A stretch of 64,000 nt of DNA from an uncultured Actinomycetes bacterium (GCA_903900235.1 CAIUMH010000031.1:1-64000); one strand, 5' to 3'; shown: positions 48,603 to 58,539, counted from the stretch's first letter. The notes: generated by a model not told the origin, from the letters alone. Numbers and translations are program-made.

Positions 48603-48635
48603 CTAGAGAAGCAGGAGGACGTTTGTGGTGGTCAC
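48603..48635 (-). CDS. leuL: leuA leader peptide, Leu-rich
   Basis: Ten codons then TAG: MTTTNVLLLL, ending in four consecutive leucine codons of three kinds (CTC, CTG, CTT, CTC). It starts with GTG 8 nt after a -10 box and so is probably leaderless. Stalling at these codons under leucine shortage is the classical attenuation mechanism, known for leuA in actinobacteria. The gene symbol is by analogy. Confidence 0.85.
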   Translation of the reverse strand: MTTTNVLLLL

Positions 48636-48643
48636 TATCCACA

Positions 48644-48671
48644 ATGCTAGCGGCTGCTCGCCACGAGTCAA
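48644..48671 (-). promoter_or_regulatory. Promoter of the leuA leader
   Basis: TTGACT (48666-48671) and TAGCAT (48644-48649) on the minus strand with a 16-nt spacer. The predicted start of transcription falls at or within 1-2 nt of the leader GTG. Confidence 0.7.
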
Positions 48672-48683
48672 CCCCGGGGTACG

Positions 48684-48863
48684 ATGCGCAGTGTGAAGCG
48701 CACCATCTGGCTCCTGCTCCTCCTCGCGATTATCGCTGCCATAGCCATCGTGACGGTCCGCCTGCGATCGAGCCGCGCCGGCTCGAGCCAGCTCGGGGGC
48801 AGCGCCGAGCTCCCGGGCAGCCTCGACACCTGGCCAGAGGTCCCGCGCAAGCAGGTCGCCTGA
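48684..48863 (+). CDS. Small single-span membrane protein
   Basis: 59 aa: MRSVKRTIW, then a hydrophobic helix (LLLLLAIIAAIAIVTVRL), a Ser/Gly linker and an ending DTWPEVPRKQVA. Positive-inside N-terminus. The WPxVP ending recalls small actinobacterial membrane proteins of unknown function. It is divergent from leuA, with its ATG only 13 nt from the leuA -35 box, so the promoters overlap. No clear ribosome site. Confidence 0.6.
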   Translation: MRSVKRTIWLLLLLAIIAAIAIVTVRLRSSRAGSSQLGGSAELPGSLDTWPEVPRKQVA

Positions 48864-48954
48864 TCTCAATTCGGGACCGCTCCTCGGTGACATGCCGGCG
48901 AGGTCCTTCTAGGGCCCGGTCCTAGCCATGAGAGCGACGGCGCAGAGTAGGCAA

Positions 48955-49356
48955 CTAGTCCGTTCCGCCCGGGGCGGCCGTTGGTAGCCCACAGGCGGAT
49001 GCGGCGTCATTGAGACGCACGTCGTAGGCGACGAAGGCGTCGATCGCTTCCCTGATGGACAGCGCACTCGCCAGGTGCAGCGCGTCGAGGCTGGGGAGGG
49101 TCGCTCCCTCGAGTTCGGCTGCCATATCCACAACCACGCCACTGAGCGGGATGAGGTCGAGGCTGGAGAGAAGCAGCCGAGCGGTCAAAAGCGCTGAGGG
49201 GGCGCTTCGACGGCAGGCCCTGATCACCTCCACCCGTGCCAGCTCGCTGCTCGATACCGGGATACCCGAGCGATCGGTCAGCCACATGCCGAGGGCCGCG
49301 GTCTCTGGCTCATCCACGATGAGCTTGAGTAATGCCGAGGAGTCGAGATAGATCAC
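48955..49356 (-). CDS. vapC: VapC-type PIN-domain toxin
   Basis: 133 aa PIN ribonuclease. Acidic residues in the expected places: Asp5 in MIYLDSSALLKL, Glu in SSSELARVEVIRA, Asp in LPSLDALHLASAL, and Asp in FVAYDVRLNDAA. Such toxins cut tRNA or rRNA when not bound by antitoxin. The ATG overlaps the antitoxin stop by 4 nt. Confidence 0.9.
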   Translation of the reverse strand: MIYLDSSALLKLIVDEPETAALGMWLTDRSGIPVSSSELARVEVIRACRRSAPSALLTARLLLSSLDLIPLSGVVVDMAAELEGATLPSLDALHLASALSIREAIDAFVAYDVRLNDAASACGLPTAAPGGTD

Positions 49357-49622
49357 AGCCGCTCGTGGCGGAGCTCCTCGAGGGCGACATTGGTCGGGTC
49401 CCCCTCGGGGGCGATGGCCATCGGGACGCGGAACTGGTGCGTCGCAGGGAGCATCTGACCTTGTCCGATCAGCACCTCCCTCAGGGCCATCGGTGGCGTC
49501 GGTGGCCCGAGGAGCGCAACCAACTTGCCTCGTTCCGTGACCTCAATGGTCTGGCCTTCTTTGACCGCATCGAGGTAGCGACTTGCATGCTGCCGCAACT
49601 CCCGAACGCCGATCCGCTCCAT
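49353..49622 (-). CDS. Phd/YefM-family antitoxin (VapB)
   Basis: About 89 aa. IGVRELRQHASRYLDAVKEGQTIEVTERGKLVALL is the DNA-binding N-terminal fold of the Phd/YefM antitoxins, followed by a flexible C-terminus that would wrap the toxin. An in-frame GTG at 49628 is an alternative start. An inverted repeat directly upstream suits autorepression. Confidence 0.88.
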   Translation of the reverse strand: MERIGVRELRQHASRYLDAVKEGQTIEVTERGKLVALLGPPTPPMALREVLIGQGQMLPATHQFRVPMAIAPEGDPTNVALEELRHERL

Positions 49623-49630
49623 CTCCACAT

Positions 49631-49651
49631 TGTGGCATCCAACATGCTACA
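49631..49651. promoter_or_regulatory. Inverted repeat upstream of the antitoxin, probable operator
   Basis: TGT-n-GCAT, 5-nt centre, ATGC-n-ACA: an interrupted 21-bp inverted repeat 3-9 nt upstream of the antitoxin start candidates. A -10-like TAGCAT on the minus strand lies inside it, so antitoxin binding would block transcription. Confidence 0.6.
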
Positions 49652-49801
49652 AAAGGTCGGCGTGACGCACTGCTCGTGAGTGCCGAACACCTGGCCTGCT
49701 CTTTCGTGAGACAAGCCGGGCCGCGAGCGAACTGACGATGAGGTTCGCCAACGATTCGTGTTCGAGTGGGGTTGCTCTGGACGACCCCGGATCGCAGCAG
49801 A

Positions 49802-50215
49802 TTAGGAAGAACGAACGACAGTCCGGATGTTGAGCTGGCCCTTGAGGCCAGCGGTGCGATGGCGCTCGATGGCGGCCCACTCGGGCGACATCATCATCTC
49901 AATGAAGGCGGCCTTCGACGGATACTCGGCGAGAGCTACCACGTCCCACATCTCCTCGACCTCACCCACGATCAAACCGGTCACATCACCGTCGTAGACG
50001 ATGCGCCCGCCGCCGGCTTCAACGAGACGGCTTACGGCCTCGCCGTAGATCTCATATGCCTCGCGGCCGGTGATGTCGATAGAGGGATCGTCCTCGTAGA
50101 CGGCCTTATCCCGAAACTTAAGCAGGTTGACCATGACATAGGGCCCATCATCGCCGGTGGCGAAGAACTCCTCGAACTGCTCCTTGGGCGGGTAGAGGGC
50201 GTGAGTGACTTCCAT
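49802..50215 (-). CDS. DUF1330-family protein
   Basis: 137 aa. VMVNLLKFRDKAVYEDD, REAYEIYGEAVSRLVEAGGGRIVYDGDV and the WDVVALAEYPSKAAFIEMM segment define the ferredoxin-like alpha/beta DUF1330 fold (dimeric alpha-beta barrel). No catalytic role is established for the family. Single gene, no clear partner. Confidence 0.85.
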   Translation of the reverse strand: MEVTHALYPPKEQFEEFFATGDDGPYVMVNLLKFRDKAVYEDDPSIDITGREAYEIYGEAVSRLVEAGGGRIVYDGDVTGLIVGEVEEMWDVVALAEYPSKAAFIEMMMSPEWAAIERHRTAGLKGQLNIRTVVRSS

Positions 50216-50832
50216 GGTGGCTCCCGTGTGGTCGACGTGATGAATCTCTATCCCTCCACATGAATGTGTCGGGTTCGATGACAGAATATCCCGCGGAGGG
50301 TTACCGCTGGTCGCACCTGGCTCTCGACGCGTTCGTCGGGGCGACCATCGTCAATGACCGGCATCCAACACCCTTGAGTTTCGGGGTCGGCATGCGCATG
50401 ACGGGCTGAGCGCAAAGGGCACCGAGGAGACCGATCTCCCGAGACCAGTGGCCCGGCGCAACGGCACGATGAGGTTGCCTCCAAACCGTGGACATGGCGT
50501 ATGCGGCGATGGTGACCTGATTCACCGCTCGTTCGCTAGCGACAGGGCCGTCCTTGCCGCACGTCGAACGTCGAACGTCGAACGTCGACGATCGTCTCCA
50601 CAGATTGTCGAACCTCTGGGCCGTTGGTCAGTCCCCGAAGATCGGCCGTCGCAACAGGATGGACCGATTGGTCGAGGTCACCGATGCCCCTGCGAGCGGC
50701 TGCTCCGTGCATCGAGACCGTTCTCCCGATCAGGTGGTCTTGATCATCCCCCGTCTCAGGAGATTGGCGTCAAGATGGCTCCGCCTCACCCAGGCGTGTC
50801 GACGTCGATCGCGGTGGACACCCCTGGACCAT
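50216..50832. other. Gene-less stretch of about 615 bp
   Basis: No recognisable protein on either strand; frames present are shadows or short. It holds a 7-bp tandem repeat (50562-50588). No tRNA fold or strong terminator seen. Confidence 0.5.
50562..50588. repeat. Tandem 7-bp repeat CGTCGAA, about four copies
   Basis: CGTCGAA occurs three times and then CGTCGA, head to tail, in a non-coding stretch. Too short for a CRISPR; may be a slippage product or a binding-site array. Confidence 0.8.
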
Positions 50833-52404
50833 TCAGAGATTGATGCGGTGCAAGTCGAAGATGCCGTCATTGGCTGCCAGGGCGTCGGCGACGGCGGTCG
50901 GTACATCCTGATCGGTGGCGAGGACCATGAGTGCTGTGGGTCCCCCATGGCTCGGTCCGACCGCCATCGAAGAGATCGAGATGCCGGCCGCACCGAGGTG
51001 CTGGCCGACCACGCCGATCATGCCGGGACGGTCATCGTTGCGGACCACGAGCATGTGGGCGGACGGCGGGACCTCGACCGAGTGGTCGTCCACGCTGACC
51101 ACCCGGGGCTCCACGCGGGTGCCGATGCCGGCCAAGGTGCCCGACACACTGTGGCCGCCGGCGGAGACCGTGATCAGGTTGACGTACTCGTGGCTCGTCA
51201 CCGACGAGGACTCCTCGATCTCGAGACCGCGTTCGGCGGCCAGCGCCGGAGCGTTCACATAGGAGACCGCATCGTCGCTGGTTGCCCCGAAGAGGCCCTT
51301 CAGCACCGACAGCGTCAGGATCTTGGTGCCCGATCCGGCGATCTCACCGTTGTAGGTGATCTCGAGGTTGCTGGCCTGACCGTCGACGAGGCCACCCAAG
51401 AACCGGCCGAGCTGCTCGGCGAGGCCCATGAAGGGCCGCACGACCTCGGAGACCTCTCCGGCCGCCACATTGACGGCGAAGGGGACGAAGTCGCCGGCGA
51501 GGGCGAGCTGGACCTGCTCGGCGATCGTGGCGCCGGCCTTGTCCTGGGCCTCGGCTGTCGAGGCCCCGAGGTGCGGGGCGACCACGACGCTGTCGAGGCC
51601 GAAGAGCGGCGACTCGGTGGTGGGCTCCTTCTCGAACACGTCGAGGCCCGCTCCCTGCACGTGACCGGCCTTGATGGCGTCAGCGAGGTCGGCCTCGACG
51701 ACGATGCCGCCTCGGGCGGTGTTGATGATGCGGATGCCCGGCTTTGCCTTGGCCATCATTGCGGCGTCGATCAGGCCCACCGTCTCCGCGTTCTTGGGCA
51801 GGTGGATCGAAATGAAGTCCGAGCAGCCCATGACGTCTTCGAGGCTCATCAACTCCACGCTCATGTGACGGGCTCGGTCCTCGGAGACAAAGGGGTCATA
51901 GGCGACGAGGCGCATGCCGAAGGCCAAGGCGCGCTGAGCGAACAGGGCCCCTACGCGGCCGAGACCAATGACACCCATGGTCTTGCCATAGAGCTCGACG
52001 CCCTCCCACTTGGAGCGTTCCCACTTGCCATTGACAAGGGCCACGTGGGCTTGCGGCACATTGCGCGCTTGGGCCAGCAGCAGGGCGACGGCCTGTTCAG
52101 CAGCTGAGATGATGTTGGACTGCGGGGCGTTGACCACCATGACGCCGAGCTCGGTGGCCCGGGCCACGTCAACATTGTCGAGGCCAATGCCGGCGCGACC
52201 GACGACGACCAGGTCCGTCCCTGCCTCGAGGACCTCGGCGGTCACCGTGGTGGCCGAGCGGATAATGAGAGCGTGAGCGCCGACGATGGCCCCGAGGAGC
52301 TCCTCAGGGCTCAGACCCAGTTGCACGTCGACCTCATGGCCGGCAGCTGCCAGCTCATCGAGGCCCGGCTGGGCGATCTTCTCGGTAACGAGGACTCGTG
52401 CCAC
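50833..52404 (-). CDS. serA: D-3-phosphoglycerate dehydrogenase
   Basis: 523 aa, first enzyme of serine synthesis. Substrate domain GLSPEELLGAIVGAHALIIRSATTVTAEVL, GRAGIGLDNVDVARATELG, nucleotide motif GVIGLGRVGALFAQRALAFG, catalytic His in VAPHLGASTAEAQDKAG; then the intervening domain and a C-terminal ACT domain (VVRNDDRPGMIGVVGQHLGAAGI), the long actinobacterial type. GTG start with GGAG upstream. aspC is 56 nt upstream, same strand. Confidence 0.95.
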   Translation of the reverse strand: MARVLVTEKIAQPGLDELAAAGHEVDVQLGLSPEELLGAIVGAHALIIRSATTVTAEVLEAGTDLVVVGRAGIGLDNVDVARATELGVMVVNAPQSNIISAAEQAVALLLAQARNVPQAHVALVNGKWERSKWEGVELYGKTMGVIGLGRVGALFAQRALAFGMRLVAYDPFVSEDRARHMSVELMSLEDVMGCSDFISIHLPKNAETVGLIDAAMMAKAKPGIRIINTARGGIVVEADLADAIKAGHVQGAGLDVFEKEPTTESPLFGLDSVVVAPHLGASTAEAQDKAGATIAEQVQLALAGDFVPFAVNVAAGEVSEVVRPFMGLAEQLGRFLGGLVDGQASNLEITYNGEIAGSGTKILTLSVLKGLFGATSDDAVSYVNAPALAAERGLEIEESSSVTSHEYVNLITVSAGGHSVSGTLAGIGTRVEPRVVSVDDHSVEVPPSAHMLVVRNDDRPGMIGVVGQHLGAAGISISSMAVGPSHGGPTALMVLATDQDVPTAVADALAANDGIFDLHRINL

Positions 52405-52460
52405 GTTGCTCCTTGGTTCAGTGTGTGTTTGGGGGGGGATACTGCAGACGTACGAATGGG

Positions 52461-53687
52461 TCAGGTTGCCTCGGCGAAGAGCTGCTGGAGGCGGCTCACG
52501 CCCTCAATGAGATCATCGTCTCCAAGAGCGTAGGAGAGCCGCAGGTAGCCCGGAGCACCGAAGGCCTCACCGGGCACCACGGCCACCTTGACCTCATCGA
52601 TAGCGATCTCAGCGAGATCAGCGCTGGTGGTCACCAGCTTTCCCCGGATCGATCGTCCGAGCAGGCCGGTGACATTCGGCAAGCAGTAGAAGGCGCCCTG
52701 GGGCTTCAAGCAGGTGACGCCGTCGATCTCGTTCAGCATGGTGTGCATGGTCAACCGGCGGCGATCGAAGGCCTGCCGCATCATCATGACGGCATCGAGG
52801 TCGCCGGAGACCGCCGCAAGGGCGGCGCGCTGTGAGACATTGGCCACGTTGGAGGTGAGCTGCGACTGGAGGTTGGTGGCCGCCGAGATCACGTCGGTCG
52901 GGCCGATCATCCATCCGACCCGCCATCCGGTCATCGCATAGGTCTTGGCCACCCCGTTGACAATCACGAAACGGTCGCCGAGCGCCTCGACCCGCTGGGG
53001 CAGTGAGACGATCTCAGCGCCGTCGTAGAGCAGGTGCTCGTAGATCTCGTCCGCCAGCACCCACACGCCGCGCTCGGCCGCCCATGCGCCCACCGCATCG
53101 ATCTCGTCTGGGGTGTAGACCGCACCAGTCGGGTTCGACGGCGAGACGAACACGAGGACCTTGGTCTTCTCCGTCCACGCCGCATCGAGCATGGCCGGGG
53201 TCACCTTGAAGCCAGTGGACTCGTCGGTGGGAATGGAGATCGGCACACCACCGGCCAGCCACGCTGACTCAGGGTAGGTAGTCCAGTACGGACCGGGGAT
53301 CAGAACCTCGTCGCCCGGGTCGAGCAGTGCCACGAAGGCATTGGAGATGGCCTGCTTGCCACCATTGGTGATCATGACTTGCTCAGGCGTCACCTCGAGG
53401 CCCGAGTCGCGCAGGGTCTTGGCGGCGACGGCAGCCCTGAGCTCAGGAAGCCCTCCCGCGGGGGTGTACCGGTGGTTCACCGGGTCCTTACAGGCAGCGA
53501 CGGCTGCGTCCACGATGGCTGCAGGCGTCGGGAAGTCCGGCTCGCCAGCACCGAAGCCGACCACGCTCTCCCCTGCCGCCTTGAGGGCCTTGGCCCGAGC
53601 ATCCACCGCAAGGGTGGCCGAGGGCGCCAGGGAGCTGAGCTTGGCCGAGACACGACGCGACGACGCTTGTCCGAGAGGGGTCTCCAT
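52461..53687 (-). CDS. aspC: Class I/II aminotransferase (AspC-like)
   Basis: 408 aa fold-type I PLP enzyme. Seen: [73 protein letters not shown] lysine in [20 protein letters not shown], and the Arg in GYLRLSYAL. Sequence is of the 1-beta/1-gamma aspartate/prephenate aminotransferase type. ATG 53687 is chosen; only 19 nt separate it from the divergent serC start. Confidence 0.9.
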   Translation of the reverse strand: METPLGQASSRRVSAKLSSLAPSATLAVDARAKALKAAGESVVGFGAGEPDFPTPAAIVDAAVAACKDPVNHRYTPAGGLPELRAAVAAKTLRDSGLEVTPEQVMITNGGKQAISNAFVALLDPGDEVLIPGPYWTTYPESAWLAGGVPISIPTDESTGFKVTPAMLDAAWTEKTKVLVFVSPSNPTGAVYTPDEIDAVGAWAAERGVWVLADEIYEHLLYDGAEIVSLPQRVEALGDRFVIVNGVAKTYAMTGWRVGWMIGPTDVISAATNLQSQLTSNVANVSQRAALAAVSGDLDAVMMMRQAFDRRRLTMHTMLNEIDGVTCLKPQGAFYCLPNVTGLLGRSIRGKLVTTSADLAEIAIDEVKVAVVPGEAFGAPGYLRLSYALGDDDLIEGVSRLQQLFAEAT

Positions 53688-53706
53688 GGGTGCAATGATT
53701 CCACAT

Positions 53707-54831
53707 GTGAGCGACACCCCTGACATCAAGATCCCCTCCGAGTTGCTGCCCTCCGATGGGCGCTTCGGGGCTGGCCCTTCCAAGGTCCGCGCCCAACAGA
53801 TTGCCGCCTTGGTGGCTGACGCCCCTCATTACCTCGGCACCAGCCATCGCCAGAGCACGGTCAAATCCATGGTCGGACGGGTCCGAGACGGCCTGTCCAA
53901 CCTGTTCGACCTGCCCGACGGTTACGAGGTCCTCTTGAGCAACGGCGGTACCACCTGCTTCTGGGACGCGGCCACCTTTGGCCTGATCGAGTCGAAGAGC
54001 CAGCACCTCAACTTCGGTGAGTTCTCCTCGAAGTTCGGGACCGCGGCGGCAGCCGCCCCTCACCTCGACGAGCCCCAGATCATCAAGAGCGAGCCCGGAA
54101 CCCACCCGGAGGCCATTGCCACCGCTGGCATCGACCTCTACGCCCTCACCCACAATGAGACCTCCACCGGCGTGTCGATGGAGATCCTCCGACCTGACGG
54201 CGCAGAGGGCCTCGTCGCCGTCGACGCCACGTCGGCCGCCGGGGGCCTGCGGGTCGATCCCAGTCAGTTCGACTGCTACTACTTCGCCCCACAGAAGTCC
54301 TTCGCTTCCGACGGTGGCCTCTGGCTGGCATTGTGCTCACCCGCCGCCATCGAGCGGATCGAGAAGATCAGCGCGTCGGGCCGCTGGATCCCTGCCTTCC
54401 TCGACCTCAAGACTGCCGTCGACAACTCGCGACTCAACCAGACCTACAACACCCCGGCCCTGGCAACCATCCACCTGCTCGCCAGCCAGGTCGAGTGGTT
54501 CAACGACCATGGTGGCCTTGAGTGGAGCGCTGGCCGCTCCGAGCGCTCGGCCGAGATCCTCTACACGTGGGCCGAACAGTCGGGCTACGCCCGTCCCTTC
54601 GTGGAGAACCCCGCACATCGCTCCAACGTGATCGGGACCATCGACTTCGTCGATGCCATCGACGCCACCCAGATCGCCGCCGTACTTCGGGCCAATGGCA
54701 TTGTGGACACCGAGCCGTACCGCAAGCTCGGTCGCAACCAGCTGCGTATCGCCATGTTCCCGGCAATTGAGCCCGATGACGTGGCCACCCTCTGTGGGGC
54801 GATCAACCATATCGTGGGCGCGCTCAGCTAG
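53707..54831 (+). CDS. serC: Phosphoserine aminotransferase
   Basis: 374 aa, second enzyme of serine synthesis, of the actinobacterial SerC type ([58 protein letters not shown] lysine in [16 protein letters not shown]). GTG 53707 is used because AATGAT lies 7 nt upstream and could be a -10 box, giving a leaderless message; an in-frame ATG at 53695 is the alternative. Convergent with ilvC across a strong hairpin. Confidence 0.93.
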   Translation: MSDTPDIKIPSELLPSDGRFGAGPSKVRAQQIAALVADAPHYLGTSHRQSTVKSMVGRVRDGLSNLFDLPDGYEVLLSNGGTTCFWDAATFGLIESKSQHLNFGEFSSKFGTAAAAAPHLDEPQIIKSEPGTHPEAIATAGIDLYALTHNETSTGVSMEILRPDGAEGLVAVDATSAAGGLRVDPSQFDCYYFAPQKSFASDGGLWLALCSPAAIERIEKISASGRWIPAFLDLKTAVDNSRLNQTYNTPALATIHLLASQVEWFNDHGGLEWSAGRSERSAEILYTWAEQSGYARPFVENPAHRSNVIGTIDFVDAIDATQIAAVLRANGIVDTEPYRKLGRNQLRIAMFPAIEPDDVATLCGAINHIVGALS

Positions 54832-54920
54832 ATCCAACTGCGTGGATCGAGACCACCTGGTCCACCCGGCAAGTCCCGAGCAACCACCAGACCCCTCTCC
54901 TCTCACGCGCCCTGACGCGA

Positions 54921-54950
54921 CGATGCCCGCCGGAATCCCGGCGGGCATCG
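54921..54950. terminator. Strong hairpin between convergent serC and ilvC
   Basis: CGATGCCCGCCGG and its exact complement form a 13-bp perfect stem with loop AATC. No U-tract on either side. It can serve both transcripts. Confidence 0.75.
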
Positions 54951-54974
54951 GAGCGAACCGTTCGTTTGAGCGGC

Positions 54975-56030
<1,056 letters not shown>

Positions 56031-56049
56031 TCAGGGGCTGAGCGGTCGC

Positions 56050-56586
56050 TCAGGCTGGAGGATTGAGTCTAGGCAGCGCGACGCGACCCGTCCGCTGCAC
56101 CTCGACCGGGGCGTAGTTCGCCTCGAGGTGCCGCTCGAAGGCATCGACTGCCGCCGGGGTGCCCGAGAGCGAGACGGTGACCGAGTTGGCTGAGAAGTCG
56201 ACGATGGATGCTCCGGCGTGCGCCATGGAATTGAGCAGGGCTGCTCGACCTTCTTCGCCCACCGACACCGTGGCCAGCAAGAGCTCACGCTCGGTGGCCT
56301 CGTCGGGTCGCATGTCGTTGATCTCAACCACGTTGATCAACTTGTTGAGCTGGCCGACCACCTGGGCGATGGGAGCGGACTCGGCATCGACGACGATCGT
56401 CAGGCGACTAAAACGTTGGTCCTCTGCGGCTGGCGCAACCGCCAGCGAGAAGATGTTGAAGCCCCTGCGGCTGAAGAGCCCAGCAATTCGACTGAGCACT
56501 CCAGACTTGTTCTCAACAAGGACCGACAAGATGTGGTGGGAGACCGGAGTGTGTTCGGTTGTCCCGCTGAACGGCTCTGCCATCAT
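56050..56586 (-). CDS. ilvN: Acetolactate synthase small (regulatory) subunit
   Basis: 178 aa. ACT domain HILSVLVENKSGVLSRIAGLFSRRGFNIFSLAVAP that binds valine, and a C-terminal domain ending in TGRVALPRL. ATG overlaps the ilvB stop (ATGA). Confidence 0.95.
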   Translation of the reverse strand: MMAEPFSGTTEHTPVSHHILSVLVENKSGVLSRIAGLFSRRGFNIFSLAVAPAAEDQRFSRLTIVVDAESAPIAQVVGQLNKLINVVEINDMRPDEATERELLLATVSVGEEGRAALLNSMAHAGASIVDFSANSVTVSLSGTPAAVDAFERHLEANYAPVEVQRTGRVALPRLNPPA

Positions 56587-58301
56587 GCACCTTCTCTCTG
56601 TGTGGGGTGGACAACCACGTCGGAGTTCGACGCGCCAGCCGGGACCATTGGGAAGACCTTCTCCGAGGCATCTGTGCGGAAGTCGATCACCACCGGTCGG
56701 TCGTTGATCGCATTGGCACGCTCGATCGCCGGGATGACGTCCTCAGGGCGATCCACCCGGATCCCGACGCAGCCCATCGCCTCGGCCAGCATCACGAAGT
56801 TGGGCACATCAGGGGTCAGGTAGACCTCGGAGTAGCGCTCCTCGTAGAACATCTCCTGCCATTGGCGGACCATGCCGAGATAGGAGTTATTGAGGATGGC
56901 GATCTTGACCGGGATCCCCTCGACCCGAGCGGTCACAAGCTCTTGGGCGGTCATCTGGAAGCAGCCATCTCCGTCGATGCCCCAGACCGTCCGGCCGGGC
57001 TCGCCGACCTTGGCCCCGATGGCACCGGGGACGGCAAAGCCCATGGTGCCCGCACCACCCGAGTTGATCCACGTATACGGGGTCTCGTAACTCCAATGCT
57101 GGGCCGCCCACATCTGGTGCTGCCCGACACCAGCCACAACAATGGTGTCGGCTGGGCTATGGGCGGCAAGCGCCTCAATCACGGCCTGCGGCTTGAGGGC
57201 TTGGCCTTCTTCTGCTGGTTCGAAGGTCAGCGGGTATCGCTCCTGCCACTCAGAAAGCTGGGCCCACCAAGCGGAGCGATCCGTCTGGGTCTTGGAGGCC
57301 GACACCGTGGCGAGCGCCTCGGTGACCCGACGGGCATCGCCGACGATCCCGATGTCGGCACGACGGACCTTGTTGAGCTCAGCCGGGTCGATGTCGACGT
57401 GGATGATCTGAGCCTTGGGGGCGAAGCCGTCAAGCTTGCCTGTGACCCGGTCATCGAATCTGGCACCGAGCGACACCAGCAGGTCAGCCTCCTGCATGGC
57501 GGTGATCGCCGTGTAATTGCCGTGCATGCCGGGCATGCCCAGGCACAGCTCGTGACTGTCAGGGAAGGCGCCACGGGCCATGAGGGTGGTGACCACCGGA
57601 ATCCCGGTCGTCTCGGCCAGAGTCCGCAAGGCACCCGCCCCTCGGGCCTTCAAGATGCCGCCGCCCACATAGAGCACCGGGCGCTCGGCAGTGGCCATCA
57701 TCTGGGCAGCCGCCTCGATGAGCTCGGCGTCGCCGTCGAGCTGGGGCTTGTAGCCGGGCAGATCAAGCTCATCGAAGGACGGCGGATCCACCCATTCGAC
57801 CTCGGTCTGGGCGATGTCCTTGGGGAAGTCGACGAGGACTGGGCCGGGACGGCCAGTGGTGGCCACGTAGAACGCCTCGGCGATGACCGTCGGAATGTCA
57901 GCGACGTCGGTGATCAGCCAGTTGTGCTTGGTGATCCCCTGGGTGATCCCAGTGATGTCGCATTCCTGGAAGGCATCGGTGCCAATGGCAGCGGTGGGGA
58001 CTTGTCCGGTGATGACAACCAAGGGGATCGAGTCCATGTAGGCGTTCGAGATTGGGGTGACGATGTTGGTCGCCCCGGGGCCCGAGGTCACCAAGGCCAC
58101 ACCAGGCCGACCGGTGGCCTGTGCGTAGCCTTCGGCCATGTGGCCGGCCCCCTGCTCATGCCGGACCAGGATGTGGCGAATCGTCGAGTCGATGATCGGG
58201 TCGTAGACCGGGAGGATTGCTCCACCGGGCAGGCCGAAGATGACCTCGACGCCTTGGGCCTCGAGGGACTTGATGAGTGACTGTGCACCGGTGATCTTCA
58301 T
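56583..58301 (-). CDS. ilvB: Acetolactate synthase large subunit
   Basis: 572 aa ThDP/FAD enzyme. Catalytic Glu in HEQGAGHMAEGYAQATGRPGV; GPGATNIVTPI; central FAD domain; ThDP motif GIDGDGCFQMTAQELVTARVEGIPVKIAILNNSYLGMVRQW with GDG and NN ends. First step of Val/Leu and second of Ile synthesis. Preceded by a leader peptide and terminator (58341-58452). Confidence 0.96.
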   Translation of the reverse strand: MKITGAQSLIKSLEAQGVEVIFGLPGGAILPVYDPIIDSTIRHILVRHEQGAGHMAEGYAQATGRPGVALVTSGPGATNIVTPISNAYMDSIPLVVITGQVPTAAIGTDAFQECDITGITQGITKHNWLITDVADIPTVIAEAFYVATTGRPGPVLVDFPKDIAQTEVEWVDPPSFDELDLPGYKPQLDGDAELIEAAAQMMATAERPVLYVGGGILKARGAGALRTLAETTGIPVVTTLMARGAFPDSHELCLGMPGMHGNYTAITAMQEADLLVSLGARFDDRVTGKLDGFAPKAQIIHVDIDPAELNKVRRADIGIVGDARRVTEALATVSASKTQTDRSAWWAQLSEWQERYPLTFEPAEEGQALKPQAVIEALAAHSPADTIVVAGVGQHQMWAAQHWSYETPYTWINSGGAGTMGFAVPGAIGAKVGEPGRTVWGIDGDGCFQMTAQELVTARVEGIPVKIAILNNSYLGMVRQWQEMFYEERYSEVYLTPDVPNFVMLAEAMGCVGIRVDRPEDVIPAIERANAINDRPVVIDFRTDASEKVFPMVPAGASNSDVVVHPTQREGA

Positions 58302-58340
58302 TGCGGGTCCTCCGTGAGGTGGGACGTGGGGATGGGTCAG

Positions 58341-58370
58341 GAAATACAGAGACCTCCCTGAAGGGAGGTC
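58341..58370 (-). terminator. Attenuator terminator of ilvB
   Basis: GACCTCCC and GGGAGGTC form a perfect 8-bp stem with loop TTCA, followed on the minus strand by TCTGTATTTC, a weak U-tract. It lies about 40 nt upstream of ilvB. Confidence 0.7.
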
Positions 58371-58404
58371 GGGGGCGAGCGCGTGCGGGGTCTGTCAGCG
58401 CGCG

Positions 58405-58452
58405 CTAGCGCACTACTACTACGAGTGCCGGGCGAAGGAGGTCGCTACTCAC
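58405..58452 (-). CDS. ilvL: ilvB leader peptide, Leu/Val-rich
   Basis: Fifteen codons then TAG: MSSDLLRPALVVVVR, with three Leu and four consecutive Val codons (GTA, GTA, GTA, GTG). GTG start 7 nt after a -10-like box. The run of control codons before the stop is the hallmark of an attenuation leader; similar ilvB leaders are known in Corynebacterium and other actinobacteria. The symbol is by analogy. Confidence 0.85.
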   Translation of the reverse strand: MSSDLLRPALVVVVR

Positions 58453-58459
58453 AAAGACA

Positions 58460-58489
58460 ACTCTGCCACATCTTCCGCCGTCCGCACAA
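58460..58489 (-). promoter_or_regulatory. Putative promoter of the ilvB leader
   Basis: TTGTGC (58484-58489) and CAGAGT (58460-58465), 18-nt spacer, minus strand. Weaker than the leuA promoter but in the same geometry to the leader start. Confidence 0.45.
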
Positions 58490-58539
58490 GCCCCGATGAT
58501 CATCGTCACCGTGGTCCCCGAATCTCACGAGCACTGGTG

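Noticed and set aside
48436-48642. 68-codon minus-strand frame running through the leuA leader and terminator
   Set aside because: Its sequence crosses the terminator stem and shows no family features; the overlapping frame MTTTNVLLLL explains the region better.
50554-52107. Long plus-strand open frame (over 500 codons) opposite serA
   Set aside because: It mirrors serA codon by codon and gives Asp/Gly/Val-rich sequence without domains; typical antisense shadow in high-GC DNA.
56607-58280. Long plus-strand open frame opposite ilvB
   Set aside because: Antisense shadow; ilvB on the other strand has complete ThDP motifs.
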